A stretch of 45,958 bases of DNA from Erysipelotrichaceae bacterium (GTDB lineage Bacteria > Bacillota_I > Bacilli_A > Erysipelotrichales > Erysipelotrichaceae). Made by a program: the position numbers and the translations under genes. The stretch is taken from assembly GCA_017550145.1 (NCBI GenBank), contig JAFZQG010000032.1, positions 1 to 45,958 of the forward strand, in the 5' to 3' direction. Shown in pieces: positions 16,953 to 24,350 of the stretch; position 1 is the stretch's first letter; each line of letters begins with the position of its first letter. The notes under the pieces were generated by a model, which did no database searches, was not told the DNA's origin, and saw only the letters and a list, made by a program, of their open reading frames with translations.

Positions 16953-17924
16953 ATGAGAACACTCGGTTTTTTAATCAGTCATAAAGACAATGAAAAAAGA
17001 AGAGCCTTACTGCCCAGAGACCTGCTTAATGTCAGACATAACGAACAGATCTACATTGAAAAAGGCTACGGTAAAACTTTGCGGATCGAAGACAGCGACT
17101 ACGAGATTTTCAATGCTCATGTGGTCGAAAGGCAAGAGATCTATAAATGCGACTGTCTCATCGATGTCAAACTCGGAGACTGTGATTTTCTGCCATACAT
17201 AGATGATGAGAAGACACTTATCGGCTGGGCTCATGCCTTGCAGAAAACCGACTTTACTACCGAATGCATAAAACACCGTCATACTGTTCTGGCCTGGGAA
17301 GACATCTATCAGAACGGGCGCTATATCTTCTACCGCAACAGAGAGCTGGCTGGAGAAGCCGGAGTTATGCAGGCTTTCCTGTATCTGGGACGCATGCCGT
17401 ATGAATGCAGAGTTGCCATACTCGGTAACGGCCAGACGGCCAGAGGCGCCATGAGGATCCTGCATGGTCTGGGTGCCACTGTTGATGTATATAACCGCAA
17501 ACTGGAAAACCTCTTTAAAGAAAAGATGTACGAATATGATGTGATCGTCAACTGTGTTCTCTGGGACACTTCCCGTAACGACCATATCATCAATAAAGAA
17601 GACCTGAAGAAATTCCGTCCGGGTACGATGATCATCGACATCAGCTGTGATCCGGGCATGACGATCGAAACAGCCCGAGCTACTAAATTCTCCGATCCGG
17701 TCTACGAAATAGACGGTGTCATCCATTACGAAGTAGATAACACACCGGCAATGTTCCCGTATACCGTATCCGAGATATTATCGAGAAACTTCTCTACATA
17801 TCTTGACGGCATCATTGAAGGAAATCCGGCCAAAGAAATAAATGATGCGATCGTCATCGATAAAGGCAAGATCCTCGATGATAAGATCATCGAGTATCGC
17901 AAGAGGAATGATCTATGCGTCTGA
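16953..17924 (+). CDS. ceo: N5-(carboxyethyl)ornithine synthase-like enzyme
   Basis: 323 residues of the alanine dehydrogenase/transhydrogenase-N fold. The opening GFLISHKDNEKRRALLPRDL and YIEKGYGKTLRIEDSDY match the lactococcal N5-(carboxyethyl)ornithine synthase, as do LAWEDIYQNGRYIFYRNRELAGEAGVM and the nucleotide site VAILGNGQTARGAM. That enzyme condenses pyruvate with the ornithine (or lysine) side chain using NADPH. AAAGGATGAATT precedes the ATG. The gene overlaps the following acetyltransferase by ten bases. The exact amine and keto acid may differ from the lactococcal case. Confidence 0.85.
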   Translation: MRTLGFLISHKDNEKRRALLPRDLLNVRHNEQIYIEKGYGKTLRIEDSDYEIFNAHVVERQEIYKCDCLIDVKLGDCDFLPYIDDEKTLIGWAHALQKTDFTTECIKHRHTVLAWEDIYQNGRYIFYRNRELAGEAGVMQAFLYLGRMPYECRVAILGNGQTARGAMRILHGLGATVDVYNRKLENLFKEKMYEYDVIVNCVLWDTSRNDHIINKEDLKKFRPGTMIIDISCDPGMTIETARATKFSDPVYEIDGVIHYEVDNTPAMFPYTVSEILSRNFSTYLDGIIEGNPAKEINDAIVIDKGKILDDKIIEYRKRNDLCV

Positions 17925-18328
17925 TGCGGATCGAAGACTATCCTGAAATATATAGCTTATGGAATGAATGCGAAGGCATGGACATCAACGATATCGATGA
18001 ATCAAGGGAAGGGATCCATAAATATCTCAAAAGAAATCCCCTGACCTGCTTTGTCGAAGAAAGAGACAACAGGATCGTCGGTGTCATCATGGCCGGACAT
18101 GACGGTAGAAGAGGTACCTTGCATCACCTCGCCGTAGCTCCTGCCTATCGCCGTCAGGGCATCGGAACTTCCTTGTGCAAGACAGCCCTGGACGCTTTAA
18201 AAAGTCAGGGCATAAGTAAAGCCGGACTCTTCATTTATAACGACAATGCTATCGGTAAAGCCTTCTGGAAACAGGCAGGCTTTATGCCTCATGAAGACTT
18301 TGATTATTACGATCACTTATTAGACTAA
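17915..18328 (+). CDS. GNAT-family N-acetyltransferase
   Basis: 137 residues, a single GNAT domain: CFVEERDNRIVGVIMAGHDGRRGTLHHLAVAPAYRRQGIGTSL, with the acetyl-CoA loop RRQGIG, and the C-terminal IYNDNAIGKAFWKQAGF. The substrate is unknown. Its start lies inside the end of the CEOS gene, so the two are translationally coupled and may act on the same amino-acid derivative. A terminator follows at once. Confidence 0.9.
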   Translation: MRLMRIEDYPEIYSLWNECEGMDINDIDESREGIHKYLKRNPLTCFVEERDNRIVGVIMAGHDGRRGTLHHLAVAPAYRRQGIGTSLCKTALDALKSQGISKAGLFIYNDNAIGKAFWKQAGFMPHEDFDYYDHLLD

Positions 18329-18354
18329 AAGAATTGCCTCAAGGCAATTCTTTT
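18327..18354. terminator. Bidirectional terminator between GNAT and hydrogenase genes
   Basis: AAAAGAATTGCC (18327-18338) pairs with GGCAATTCTTTT (18343-18354) around TCAA. The last four codons and stop of the hydrogenase gene are part of the hairpin. Confidence 0.88.
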
Positions 18355-19766
18355 ACACTTTCACTTATTGATTCATAGGTACTTTCTTTGGCGTACTTAT
18401 CGACATTCTCTTTTTTGACACCGAACTTCTCTAAAGTTCCGGCACCGCCGATACATCCTCCCGGACAGGCCATGCCTTCCACGAAGTTCCCCTTCAACAT
18501 GTCTTTAGATTTCTTCAGTAGAGCCACACGGCACATTTCGATACCGCTGCAGGTCTCCGGAACAAGTTCCATATCGGAACCAAGTTCCTTTAATCCCTGA
18601 GCCATGGCTTCGGTAAGTCCGCCTGATCGGGCAAAGACTCTGCCGAAATAGGAAGCCTGATTGATAGGTGTTTCCTCAAGCTCATCCAGCTCGATATCTC
18701 TGCTGTCAAACAGTGCCTGCAGTTCCTCGAAAGTCAGAGCCACATCGACATAGTTCTTGACGCTCTCTTTCATGATCTCGGCCTTCTTGGCGGTGCACGG
18801 TCCGATAAAGACGATCTTGCAGTCTTCATCTTTTTCTTTCATCTTTTTGGCGATAGTAGCCATCGGAGAAAGATTGTCGGAGAGATTATCCGCAAATTCC
18901 GGGAAGTTCTTCTTCACATATTCCACGAACGCCGGACAGCAGGATGACAGTAAGAATCCTTTATGAACGAGTTCTTCTGCTTCTTTGGCCGCCACCATAT
19001 CGGCACCCTTGGCTGCTTCCACGACATCATAGAAACCGAGTTTCTTTAAACCGGTAACGATCTGTCCCAGTGTAACTTCCTTGCAGCTGTCAGAGATAGC
19101 CGGCGCAATTAAGGCATAGACTTTGAAGTTGGTGTTGTTTTCACTCTTGATGATATAGTCGATCGCATCCAGGATAAACGATTTATCCATGATCGCGCCG
19201 AACGGACACTGTGATATGCAGGCTCCGCAGTTGATGCATTTCTCATGATCGATATGAGCAGCCTGCTGCTCACTAGGCATGATGGCCTTGACCGCACAGG
19301 CATTCTCGCACGGTCTCTTGCGGTTAATAATCGCCGTATACTGACAGGCTTTGGCACAGCTTCCGCAGTTGACGCATTTCTCCTTATCGATATGAGCCTG
19401 GTGGTTTGTATCGAAAACGATCGCATCCTTCGGACAGGCATCCTTACAGCGCTGAGCCAGACAGCCACGGCAGGTATTGGTTACTTCATAACCACCGATC
19501 GGACATTCATCACATGCGATATCGATGACTTCAATGATATTAGGATTGGCACGATTGCCACCCATGGCCAGTTTGACTCTTTCCTGTAAGATCGCTCTTT
19601 CCTTGTATACACAGCAGCGCATGGATGGGGTCTTGCCCGGAATGATCTTCTTCGGGATATCCAGAACGTTCTCCACCAGGTCCTGTTCCCAGGCTTCCTT
19701 GGCTACTTCCTTTAATACCTGATATTTCAGATACTGTATCTTGGTCTCAAACTTAGAATTCTTCAT
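18339..19766 (-). CDS. [FeFe] hydrogenase, group B type
   Basis: 475 residues from ATG 19766, which has GGAG eight bases upstream; an ATG eight codons earlier lacks a site. An N-terminal cysteine-rich region and two ferredoxin 4Fe-4S motifs (CVNCGSCAKAC, CINCGACISQC) precede the H-cluster domain. Its three signatures are SSCCPAF (Cys276 proton relay, Cys277 ligand), GPCTAKKAE (Cys324) and GMACPGGCIGG (Cys434, Cys438). All H-cluster ligands are present. The motif wording fits the group B, probably ferredoxin-dependent enzymes, which couple to hydrogen production or sensing in anaerobes. The maturases HydEFG are not in the window. It overlaps the kinase gene upstream by 14 bases. Confidence 0.9.
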   Translation of the reverse strand: MKNSKFETKIQYLKYQVLKEVAKEAWEQDLVENVLDIPKKIIPGKTPSMRCCVYKERAILQERVKLAMGGNRANPNIIEVIDIACDECPIGGYEVTNTCRGCLAQRCKDACPKDAIVFDTNHQAHIDKEKCVNCGSCAKACQYTAIINRKRPCENACAVKAIMPSEQQAAHIDHEKCINCGACISQCPFGAIMDKSFILDAIDYIIKSENNTNFKVYALIAPAISDSCKEVTLGQIVTGLKKLGFYDVVEAAKGADMVAAKEAEELVHKGFLLSSCCPAFVEYVKKNFPEFADNLSDNLSPMATIAKKMKEKDEDCKIVFIGPCTAKKAEIMKESVKNYVDVALTFEELQALFDSRDIELDELEETPINQASYFGRVFARSGGLTEAMAQGLKELGSDMELVPETCSGIEMCRVALLKKSKDMLKGNFVEGMACPGGCIGGAGTLEKFGVKKENVDKYAKESTYESISESVKELP

Positions 19767-20526
19767 ACAGCTGCTCCAGTTCTTTTTCATCCATGAAAAT
19801 CAGACTACGCAGAAATTCACTCTGATTCTTGATCCCCTTAACGGATTGGGAAGCCGCCAGGATCGGCAACCACTGCAAGACCTCCTTAGGTTTACAGCCG
19901 TTGGCTTCACAGAAATACTTCATATATTTATTGGCTCTTTTATTCTTGCCTTCCACCAGAAACATCATATATGTTCTGGCCGCATCGGCTTCCTCATTAC
20001 CCTGGGTCGCGTGGGACCAGTCGACGATATAAGCCTTGCCATCCTTATCGGAAACCACAACGTTGGTCGGGTTGAAGTCGCCATGACACAGAGAGTTGTG
20101 TCTAGGCATCGCTTCGATCCTGCTGTGCAATGAATAACGCATGGTTGCGGAAAGATCGGTCTCGGATATCTTACGGTTCATCTTGTCGCGGTGCTTATTC
20201 AATAACGGACAGCGTTTCGACTGAACCCTGATCTGAGTTGCCACAAACTGCTTCAGATATTCGTCTTCCTTATCCGGATTCTCATCCATCAATTCTTCCA
20301 TCGTCTTGCCTTCAATGTACTCGGTCAATAGAGCCCAGCGGTTATCGATCATCGTCACCGCCAGCAGGCACGGGATCTCCAGTCCGGTCTCTTCGACTCG
20401 TGACTGGATCAGAGCTTCATTTAGAATGTCGGCCTTGTTGTAGCCGGGAGCGAAGACCTTGTAACAGCGGTCACCCTCGATGTAGACACTCTTATTTTTG
20501 CGTTGTGTTTTTACTTCTCTGTTCAT
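19753..20526 (-). CDS. APH/choline-kinase-fold phosphotransferase
   Basis: 257 residues of the aminoglycoside phosphotransferase/thiamine kinase fold. It has a nucleotide-binding N lobe (SVYIEGDRCYKVFAPGYNKADILNEA), the catalytic loop LCHGDFNPTNVVV, and the metal-binding YIVDWSHATQGNEEAD. It resembles the TIGR02172-like group, whose substrate is unknown, rather than a resistance enzyme. First gene of the unit that continues into the hydrogenase, with overlapping ends; a functional link is not obvious. Confidence 0.85.
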   Translation of the reverse strand: MNREVKTQRKNKSVYIEGDRCYKVFAPGYNKADILNEALIQSRVEETGLEIPCLLAVTMIDNRWALLTEYIEGKTMEELMDENPDKEDEYLKQFVATQIRVQSKRCPLLNKHRDKMNRKISETDLSATMRYSLHSRIEAMPRHNSLCHGDFNPTNVVVSDKDGKAYIVDWSHATQGNEEADAARTYMMFLVEGKNKRANKYMKYFCEANGCKPKEVLQWLPILAASQSVKGIKNQSEFLRSLIFMDEKELEQLYEEF

Positions 20527-20552
20527 GGTGTTCTCTTTTCTATATTAAGAAT

Positions 20553-21416
20553 TTAATCCAGTGGTTTCTGATAGTAGTTGCCGTAGACGTTGAGAGTCTT
20601 ACGGGTCTCGATAAAGGCTTTAGGATCACCTTCCAGCGCATACTTTACGACCTCGGCTGTCTGGAAGGTATTGACTACCGTATACAAGATCGTCTCGTCA
20701 TTACCTTGATAGGCACCCTTGGCACTGATCTTGGTGATACCGTGACGGACATTCTTCATGATCGAATCGATGACCGCATCGGGATTCTGGGTAACGATGA
20801 TTATAGCCTGATGGGTATAGCGTTTATGCATATGCTGGATCACATAGTTGGACACGAACTGGAAGATGATCGAATAGGCGGCGATCGTCCAGCCGTAGAG
20901 TAATCCGGCAATAAAGATCAGCAGGCAGTTGAAACACAGTACATAATTCCACATCGAACGGTGATACTTGTTCGAATAGTAGATCGACAGAAAATCCAGT
21001 CCGCCGCTTGAGGCATTATGAGCCAGAGCCAGGCTGACACCGAAACCGTTGATCAGACCGCCGAAGATGGAGATCAGTAAAGGATCTTCCAGGATCGTAA
21101 AGGCCGGTAAGAACGAGGAAAATACCGATACCAGTGTAGTCTGTAAGACAGAAAAGATCGTAAACAGCTTTCCTATATATTTATAGACCAGGACAGCCAG
21201 AATGATATTGGTGATCAGATAGATATAGAAATAAGGCAGATTTATATCTGCATAATCCTTCAGAACATCCGAAAGCAGTCTGGCCATACCGGTTACACCG
21301 CTTGGATAGATCTTGTTCGGAACGGAAAACGAAGTCAGCGCAAAAGACTGGATAAAGGCTGAAAGAGCCACCCAGAAAGTCATTGTGATGATCTGTTTCT
21401 TATCAACATTCTTCAT
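20553..21416 (-). CDS. YitT-family membrane protein
   Basis: 287 residues. Five or six membrane helices (about 10-32, 55-75, 80-102, 108-130 and 150-180), with FSVPNKIYPSGVTGMARLL and GLALAHNASSGGLDF-like segments typical of YitT. The soluble C-terminal DUF2179 domain spans ~195-285 (VTQNPDAVIDSIMKNVRHGITKISAKGAYQGNDETILYTVV). The function of the family is unsettled. No Shine-Dalgarno is seen; TAGAAT lies 11 bases before the ATG, possibly another nearly leaderless start. Confidence 0.9.
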   Translation of the reverse strand: MKNVDKKQIITMTFWVALSAFIQSFALTSFSVPNKIYPSGVTGMARLLSDVLKDYADINLPYFYIYLITNIILAVLVYKYIGKLFTIFSVLQTTLVSVFSSFLPAFTILEDPLLISIFGGLINGFGVSLALAHNASSGGLDFLSIYYSNKYHRSMWNYVLCFNCLLIFIAGLLYGWTIAAYSIIFQFVSNYVIQHMHKRYTHQAIIIVTQNPDAVIDSIMKNVRHGITKISAKGAYQGNDETILYTVVNTFQTAEVVKYALEGDPKAFIETRKTLNVYGNYYQKPLD

Positions 21417-21475
21417 TTGTTATCTTTATTCTACTATTTTTATAATAGTTTTCTCTTTTGAAAATGAACTGAAAT

Positions 21476-21497
21476 TAAAAAAGCCCTTTCGGACTTT
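21476..21497 (-). terminator. Terminator of the LysM gene
   Basis: On the minus strand AAAGTCC and GGGCTTT pair (one G-T pair) around GAAA, followed by TTTT. It lies just after the LysM stop codon. Confidence 0.75.
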
Positions 21498-21501
21498 ATG
21501 A

Positions 21502-21768
21502 TTATTTTGCTTTGATCACAGTCAATTCCGTGCCCGGGAAGATCAGGCCCTGGTAATCTTTTTCGTTTGTAAATTTGTATCCCATTTCGTTGGCCTTATA
21601 GATGATGACATTTCTATTCAGGTCAAAGAGCAGATCTACTGTCATGCCGTATTCCACAGCGATATCCCAGAGTGTATCTCCGCTTTTGACAGTATAGCTT
21701 GCTACTTTGCCGTCAAGCACTGTCCCACCACTTACCTGTCCAAGATCTTTATCATTAATACTGTTCAT
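21502..21768 (-). CDS. Double-glycine leader fused to a LysM domain
   Basis: 88 residues. The first 15, INDKDLGQVSGG at the core, look like a bacteriocin/ComC-type leader ending in Gly14-Gly15, the cleavage site for peptidase-containing ABC exporters. The rest is one LysM domain: YTVKSGDTLWDIAVEYGMTVDLLFDLN through LIFPGTELTV, the peptidoglycan-binding fold. There is no Sec signal peptide. AAGGAGG lies seven bases before the ATG, so the start is firm. The same leader pattern occurs on the small zinc ribbon protein at 42312-42521. No exporter is visible in the window. The protein could be delivered to the wall by a double-glycine exporter; this is inference. Confidence 0.85.
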   Translation of the reverse strand: MNSINDKDLGQVSGGTVLDGKVASYTVKSGDTLWDIAVEYGMTVDLLFDLNRNVIIYKANEMGYKFTNEKDYQGLIFPGTELTVIKAK

Positions 21769-21850
21769 TTGGATGCCTCCTTTATTTCAGCTATATTCTA
21801 TCATAAGATCAGAAAAGACCGAAACTCATCGCTGTTGTGCTGGATAGAAT

Positions 21851-21875
21851 ATGAGGCTTCTTTTCGAAGCCTCAT
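21851..21875 (-). terminator. Hairpin after the P-loop gene
   Basis: ATGAGGCTTC (21851-21860) pairs perfectly with GAAGCCTCAT (21866-21875) around five bases, three bases past the stop codon. The T-run is short on the minus strand (ATTCT), so termination may be partial. Confidence 0.65.
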
Positions 21876-21877
21876 TT

Positions 21878-22852
21878 CTAATGCTTATAGTTTTTCCACA
21901 TGTTGTCGGTGGCTTCCTTTACGGCTGCGGTCATTTCCGCAACTTTTTCAGGATCCCATCCTTCAACATCGCCTCTTAAGAACGAAGTCTTATCGACACG
22001 GTTATCGAAGACGCCGATCGGCACATGATAGGTTCTGTCCCAGGCCTTGATCGTGATCGTATCCTCAACTTCGCTGTGCTCTCTCAAATACTGCATATCA
22101 TCACAGCCGTAGTCACCTAACATTACCGAAAGAGGTACGCCATGGAAGAGATTGGAACCCGGATCATCCGGATTGGCTCTTTCGCTGTTCTTGCGGCGTG
22201 ACTCCTCAGGGCTGACCCAGATATAGAGTATCGCTGCCGATTCCAGCAGGTCCGGTGCAAACTGAGCCAGGGAGTACTGGTAGCCGTAGGCACCATCTAA
22301 AGGCATAGTTGAACCGTCAGGTCCGCCACGGGCACATTCGATGACGATCGTCTTGTTTTCGAAGGAATCAGGAATCTGAGCTTCTTTTTCCTTCAGCATC
22401 TTTACGGCCTCTTCTTCAAGATTTTCCGCAATCGTCTTTCTGGTTTCTTCATCCAGGGCACACATACGCGGCGCAAGTCCTGCTGCAGCGGCAGCTCGAT
22501 CGATGCGATCGAATGTATACTGCGCTACGGAATCGACATTCACTCTCTTGCGGTTAAGCAGATCGTGGTAGTCTTCATTTAACAGATGAACCAGGGTACC
22601 CCAGTCATAGTTGTTTATGAACGGATTCTGACCGGGATAGAAGAGCGGATCTTTACCCAGTTTGACCATTTCATCATCAATGCATCTCATGAAATGAACA
22701 TAAGGGAAGTCGTCCAGCTGCAGGTTATCACCGATATGGAATTCTTCTTCAAGTCTTTTCGCATCGATGTTGGCCATGAAATGACGGACTTCCGATTTAC
22801 CGCTGGCAGGAAGAGCTACCAGCAGAACGGTTTTAAATACTTTATTTTGCAT
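21878..22852 (-). CDS. P-loop NTPase/kinase-like protein, unknown
   Basis: 324 residues. A Walker A of the form ALPASGKS begins near residue 14, followed by DAKRLEEEFHIGDNLQLDDFPYVHFM. Later come NKTIVIECARGGPDG (a possible Walker B strand) and ILYIWVSPEESRRKNSERANPDD, like the lid region of small-molecule kinases. I do not recognise the family. AGAGGG precedes the ATG. It is a lone gene between two terminated neighbours. A nucleotide or metabolite kinase is plausible. Confidence 0.7.
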   Translation of the reverse strand: MQNKVFKTVLLVALPASGKSEVRHFMANIDAKRLEEEFHIGDNLQLDDFPYVHFMRCIDDEMVKLGKDPLFYPGQNPFINNYDWGTLVHLLNEDYHDLLNRKRVNVDSVAQYTFDRIDRAAAAAGLAPRMCALDEETRKTIAENLEEEAVKMLKEKEAQIPDSFENKTIVIECARGGPDGSTMPLDGAYGYQYSLAQFAPDLLESAAILYIWVSPEESRRKNSERANPDDPGSNLFHGVPLSVMLGDYGCDDMQYLREHSEVEDTITIKAWDRTYHVPIGVFDNRVDKTSFLRGDVEGWDPEKVAEMTAAVKEATDNMWKNYKH

Positions 22853-22982
22853 TTTCTTTACCCTCTTGCCTTTATTTTAACAGATTTATCGGGCTGTCTT
22901 AGACGAGAAAAAGCGATAAATTTTCTGAAAATAACAGGATTAAAATATGTAAGTATTTTCATTGTTAAAACGCATAAAAAGG

Positions 22983-23041
22983 ATGAGTCATAAATGAGTC
23001 CTTAATATATAATATATCTATAAGATTTGGATTGAATCTTA
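22983..23041 (+). promoter_or_regulatory. Promoter region of the Ugp-like operon with direct and inverted repeats
   Basis: -10 TATAAT lies at 23008-23013. Upstream, ATGAGTC occurs at 22983-22989 and 22994-23000, exactly 11 bases (one helix turn) apart, over the -35 zone. Downstream, TAAGATT (23021-23027) and AATCTTA (23035-23041) form an inverted repeat in the leader. Both are candidate regulator sites. Confidence 0.5.
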
Positions 23042-23060
23042 AAGGAAAAGGAGAAATTTA

Positions 23061-24335
23061 ATGAAAAAACTTTTTAAGGTTTTGGTTGTTGTCTTAGCAG
23101 CCATGATGCTCGTAGCATGCTCAGGCGGCAACTCCGGAAACGGTGGAGATGAAGGCGAAGTTGCCGAAGTCATGATCTGGCACACTCTGACTGACCATGA
23201 TGAAGAAATGCTTCAGCAGATCGTTGATGCATTCAATGCTGAAAACGAAGGCAAGTATCATGTAACTCAGGAAACTCAGCCTCTGGATGGCTTCAATGCC
23301 AAGGTTTATGAAGCCGTTACCAATGGCGTAGGTCCTAACCTCGTCTGGCTGTTCCCAAGCACTGCTCAGGACTATATCGATGAAGGTCTGGCACTGGATT
23401 ACTCTAAGTACTTCGCAGATGCTGACTACAAAGATCGTGTAGCTGCCGGTGTCTATGCCGCTTCTACTGACTATGCCGATGGCGGTTTACATGCAGTTGT
23501 ATGTACACTGACTGGTCCTATCATGTTCTACAACAAGGAACTCTTAGAAAAATACAATCTTGAAATTCCTCAGACTTGGGAAGAATTACTGACTGTATGC
23601 AAGACTGTTGTTGACGGTGAAAAAGCTGAAGGTAACAACATCATGGGCTTCGGACCGGATGATTACGTTACAATGAGCGTTATCGTTATGGAACAGCCGG
23701 GCTTAGACTACATTGCCGACAACAAGACTGTTCCTAACTGGACAAATCAGAAATTCATTGACTGGCTCAACTGGTGGAAAGAAGCCGAGGATGCCGGTTA
23801 CTTCATGTTAAAGGATCCTGAGGGATACCATTCAGGCCCTTACGGAAACCAGCAGTACTTATGCTACATGGGTTCTTCTGCAGGTATGAACTACATTACA
23901 CCTAACGGTTTCACTATCGTTACTGGTCCAGTACCTCAGGTTGACCCTGCTAATCCTTACACTGAAATCACTACTCGTGCTATGGTCGGTTTCGCTAAGG
24001 AAAACGAAGCTGAAAATGCCGGTGCAGCTGAATTCGTAAAATTCTTCACTAAGGCTGAAAACAACCTGCCATTCTGCCAGAAGTATTCTGCTTCTACTCC
24101 ATTCAGCGATGTTGCATCTTCTGATGTATACAAAGAGTACTTCAACGGTAGCGTAGCTCAGCAGGCTTTCTCAACACTGCTTCCTTATTCAGGAACTCGT
24201 AAATCCGTCAAGGGTAGCGGTTCTGCTGATGAAGCATTAAAGGCCGCTGTTGGCAGCATTATCATCGATGGTGCTGATCCAGTTGAAACAATGACTGCTG
24301 CTCAGGCTACAGCAAACGCTGCTTTAGCTGACTAG
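23061..24335 (+). CDS. ABC transporter substrate-binding lipoprotein, Ugp/sugar type
   Basis: 424 residues. A lipoprotein signal peptide ends in the lipobox LVAC with Cys20. The mature part is a family 1 extracellular solute-binding protein (VAEVMIWHTLTDHDEEMLQQIVDAFNAE, then PNLVWLFPSTAQDYIDEG and AGAAEFVKFFTKAENN), closest in style to the glycerol-3-phosphate-type UgpB proteins. AAAGGAGAAATTT precedes the ATG. It is the first and probably most expressed gene of the operon 23061-28511. The phosphodiesterase next to it suggests a phosphorylated or phosphodiester ligand. Confidence 0.9.
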   Translation: MKKLFKVLVVVLAAMMLVACSGGNSGNGGDEGEVAEVMIWHTLTDHDEEMLQQIVDAFNAENEGKYHVTQETQPLDGFNAKVYEAVTNGVGPNLVWLFPSTAQDYIDEGLALDYSKYFADADYKDRVAAGVYAASTDYADGGLHAVVCTLTGPIMFYNKELLEKYNLEIPQTWEELLTVCKTVVDGEKAEGNNIMGFGPDDYVTMSVIVMEQPGLDYIADNKTVPNWTNQKFIDWLNWWKEAEDAGYFMLKDPEGYHSGPYGNQQYLCYMGSSAGMNYITPNGFTIVTGPVPQVDPANPYTEITTRAMVGFAKENEAENAGAAEFVKFFTKAENNLPFCQKYSASTPFSDVASSDVYKEYFNGSVAQQAFSTLLPYSGTRKSVKGSGSADEALKAAVGSIIIDGADPVETMTAAQATANAALAD

Positions 24336-24350
24336 TTAAAGGAGATACTT

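Noticed and set aside
17007..17726. Long open frame (239 codons) on the minus strand inside the carboxyethyl-ornithine synthase gene
   Set aside because: The plus-strand frame encodes a recognised enzyme with intact motifs; the antisense frame has no recognisable domain and no ribosome site.
19753..20526. Annotation as an aminoglycoside resistance kinase
   Set aside because: Only the general fold motifs are present; context and sequence style fit the uncharacterised metabolic branch.
20238..20903. 221-codon plus-strand frame over the kinase/YitT junction
   Set aside because: Antisense to two recognised genes, no ribosome site, no domain.
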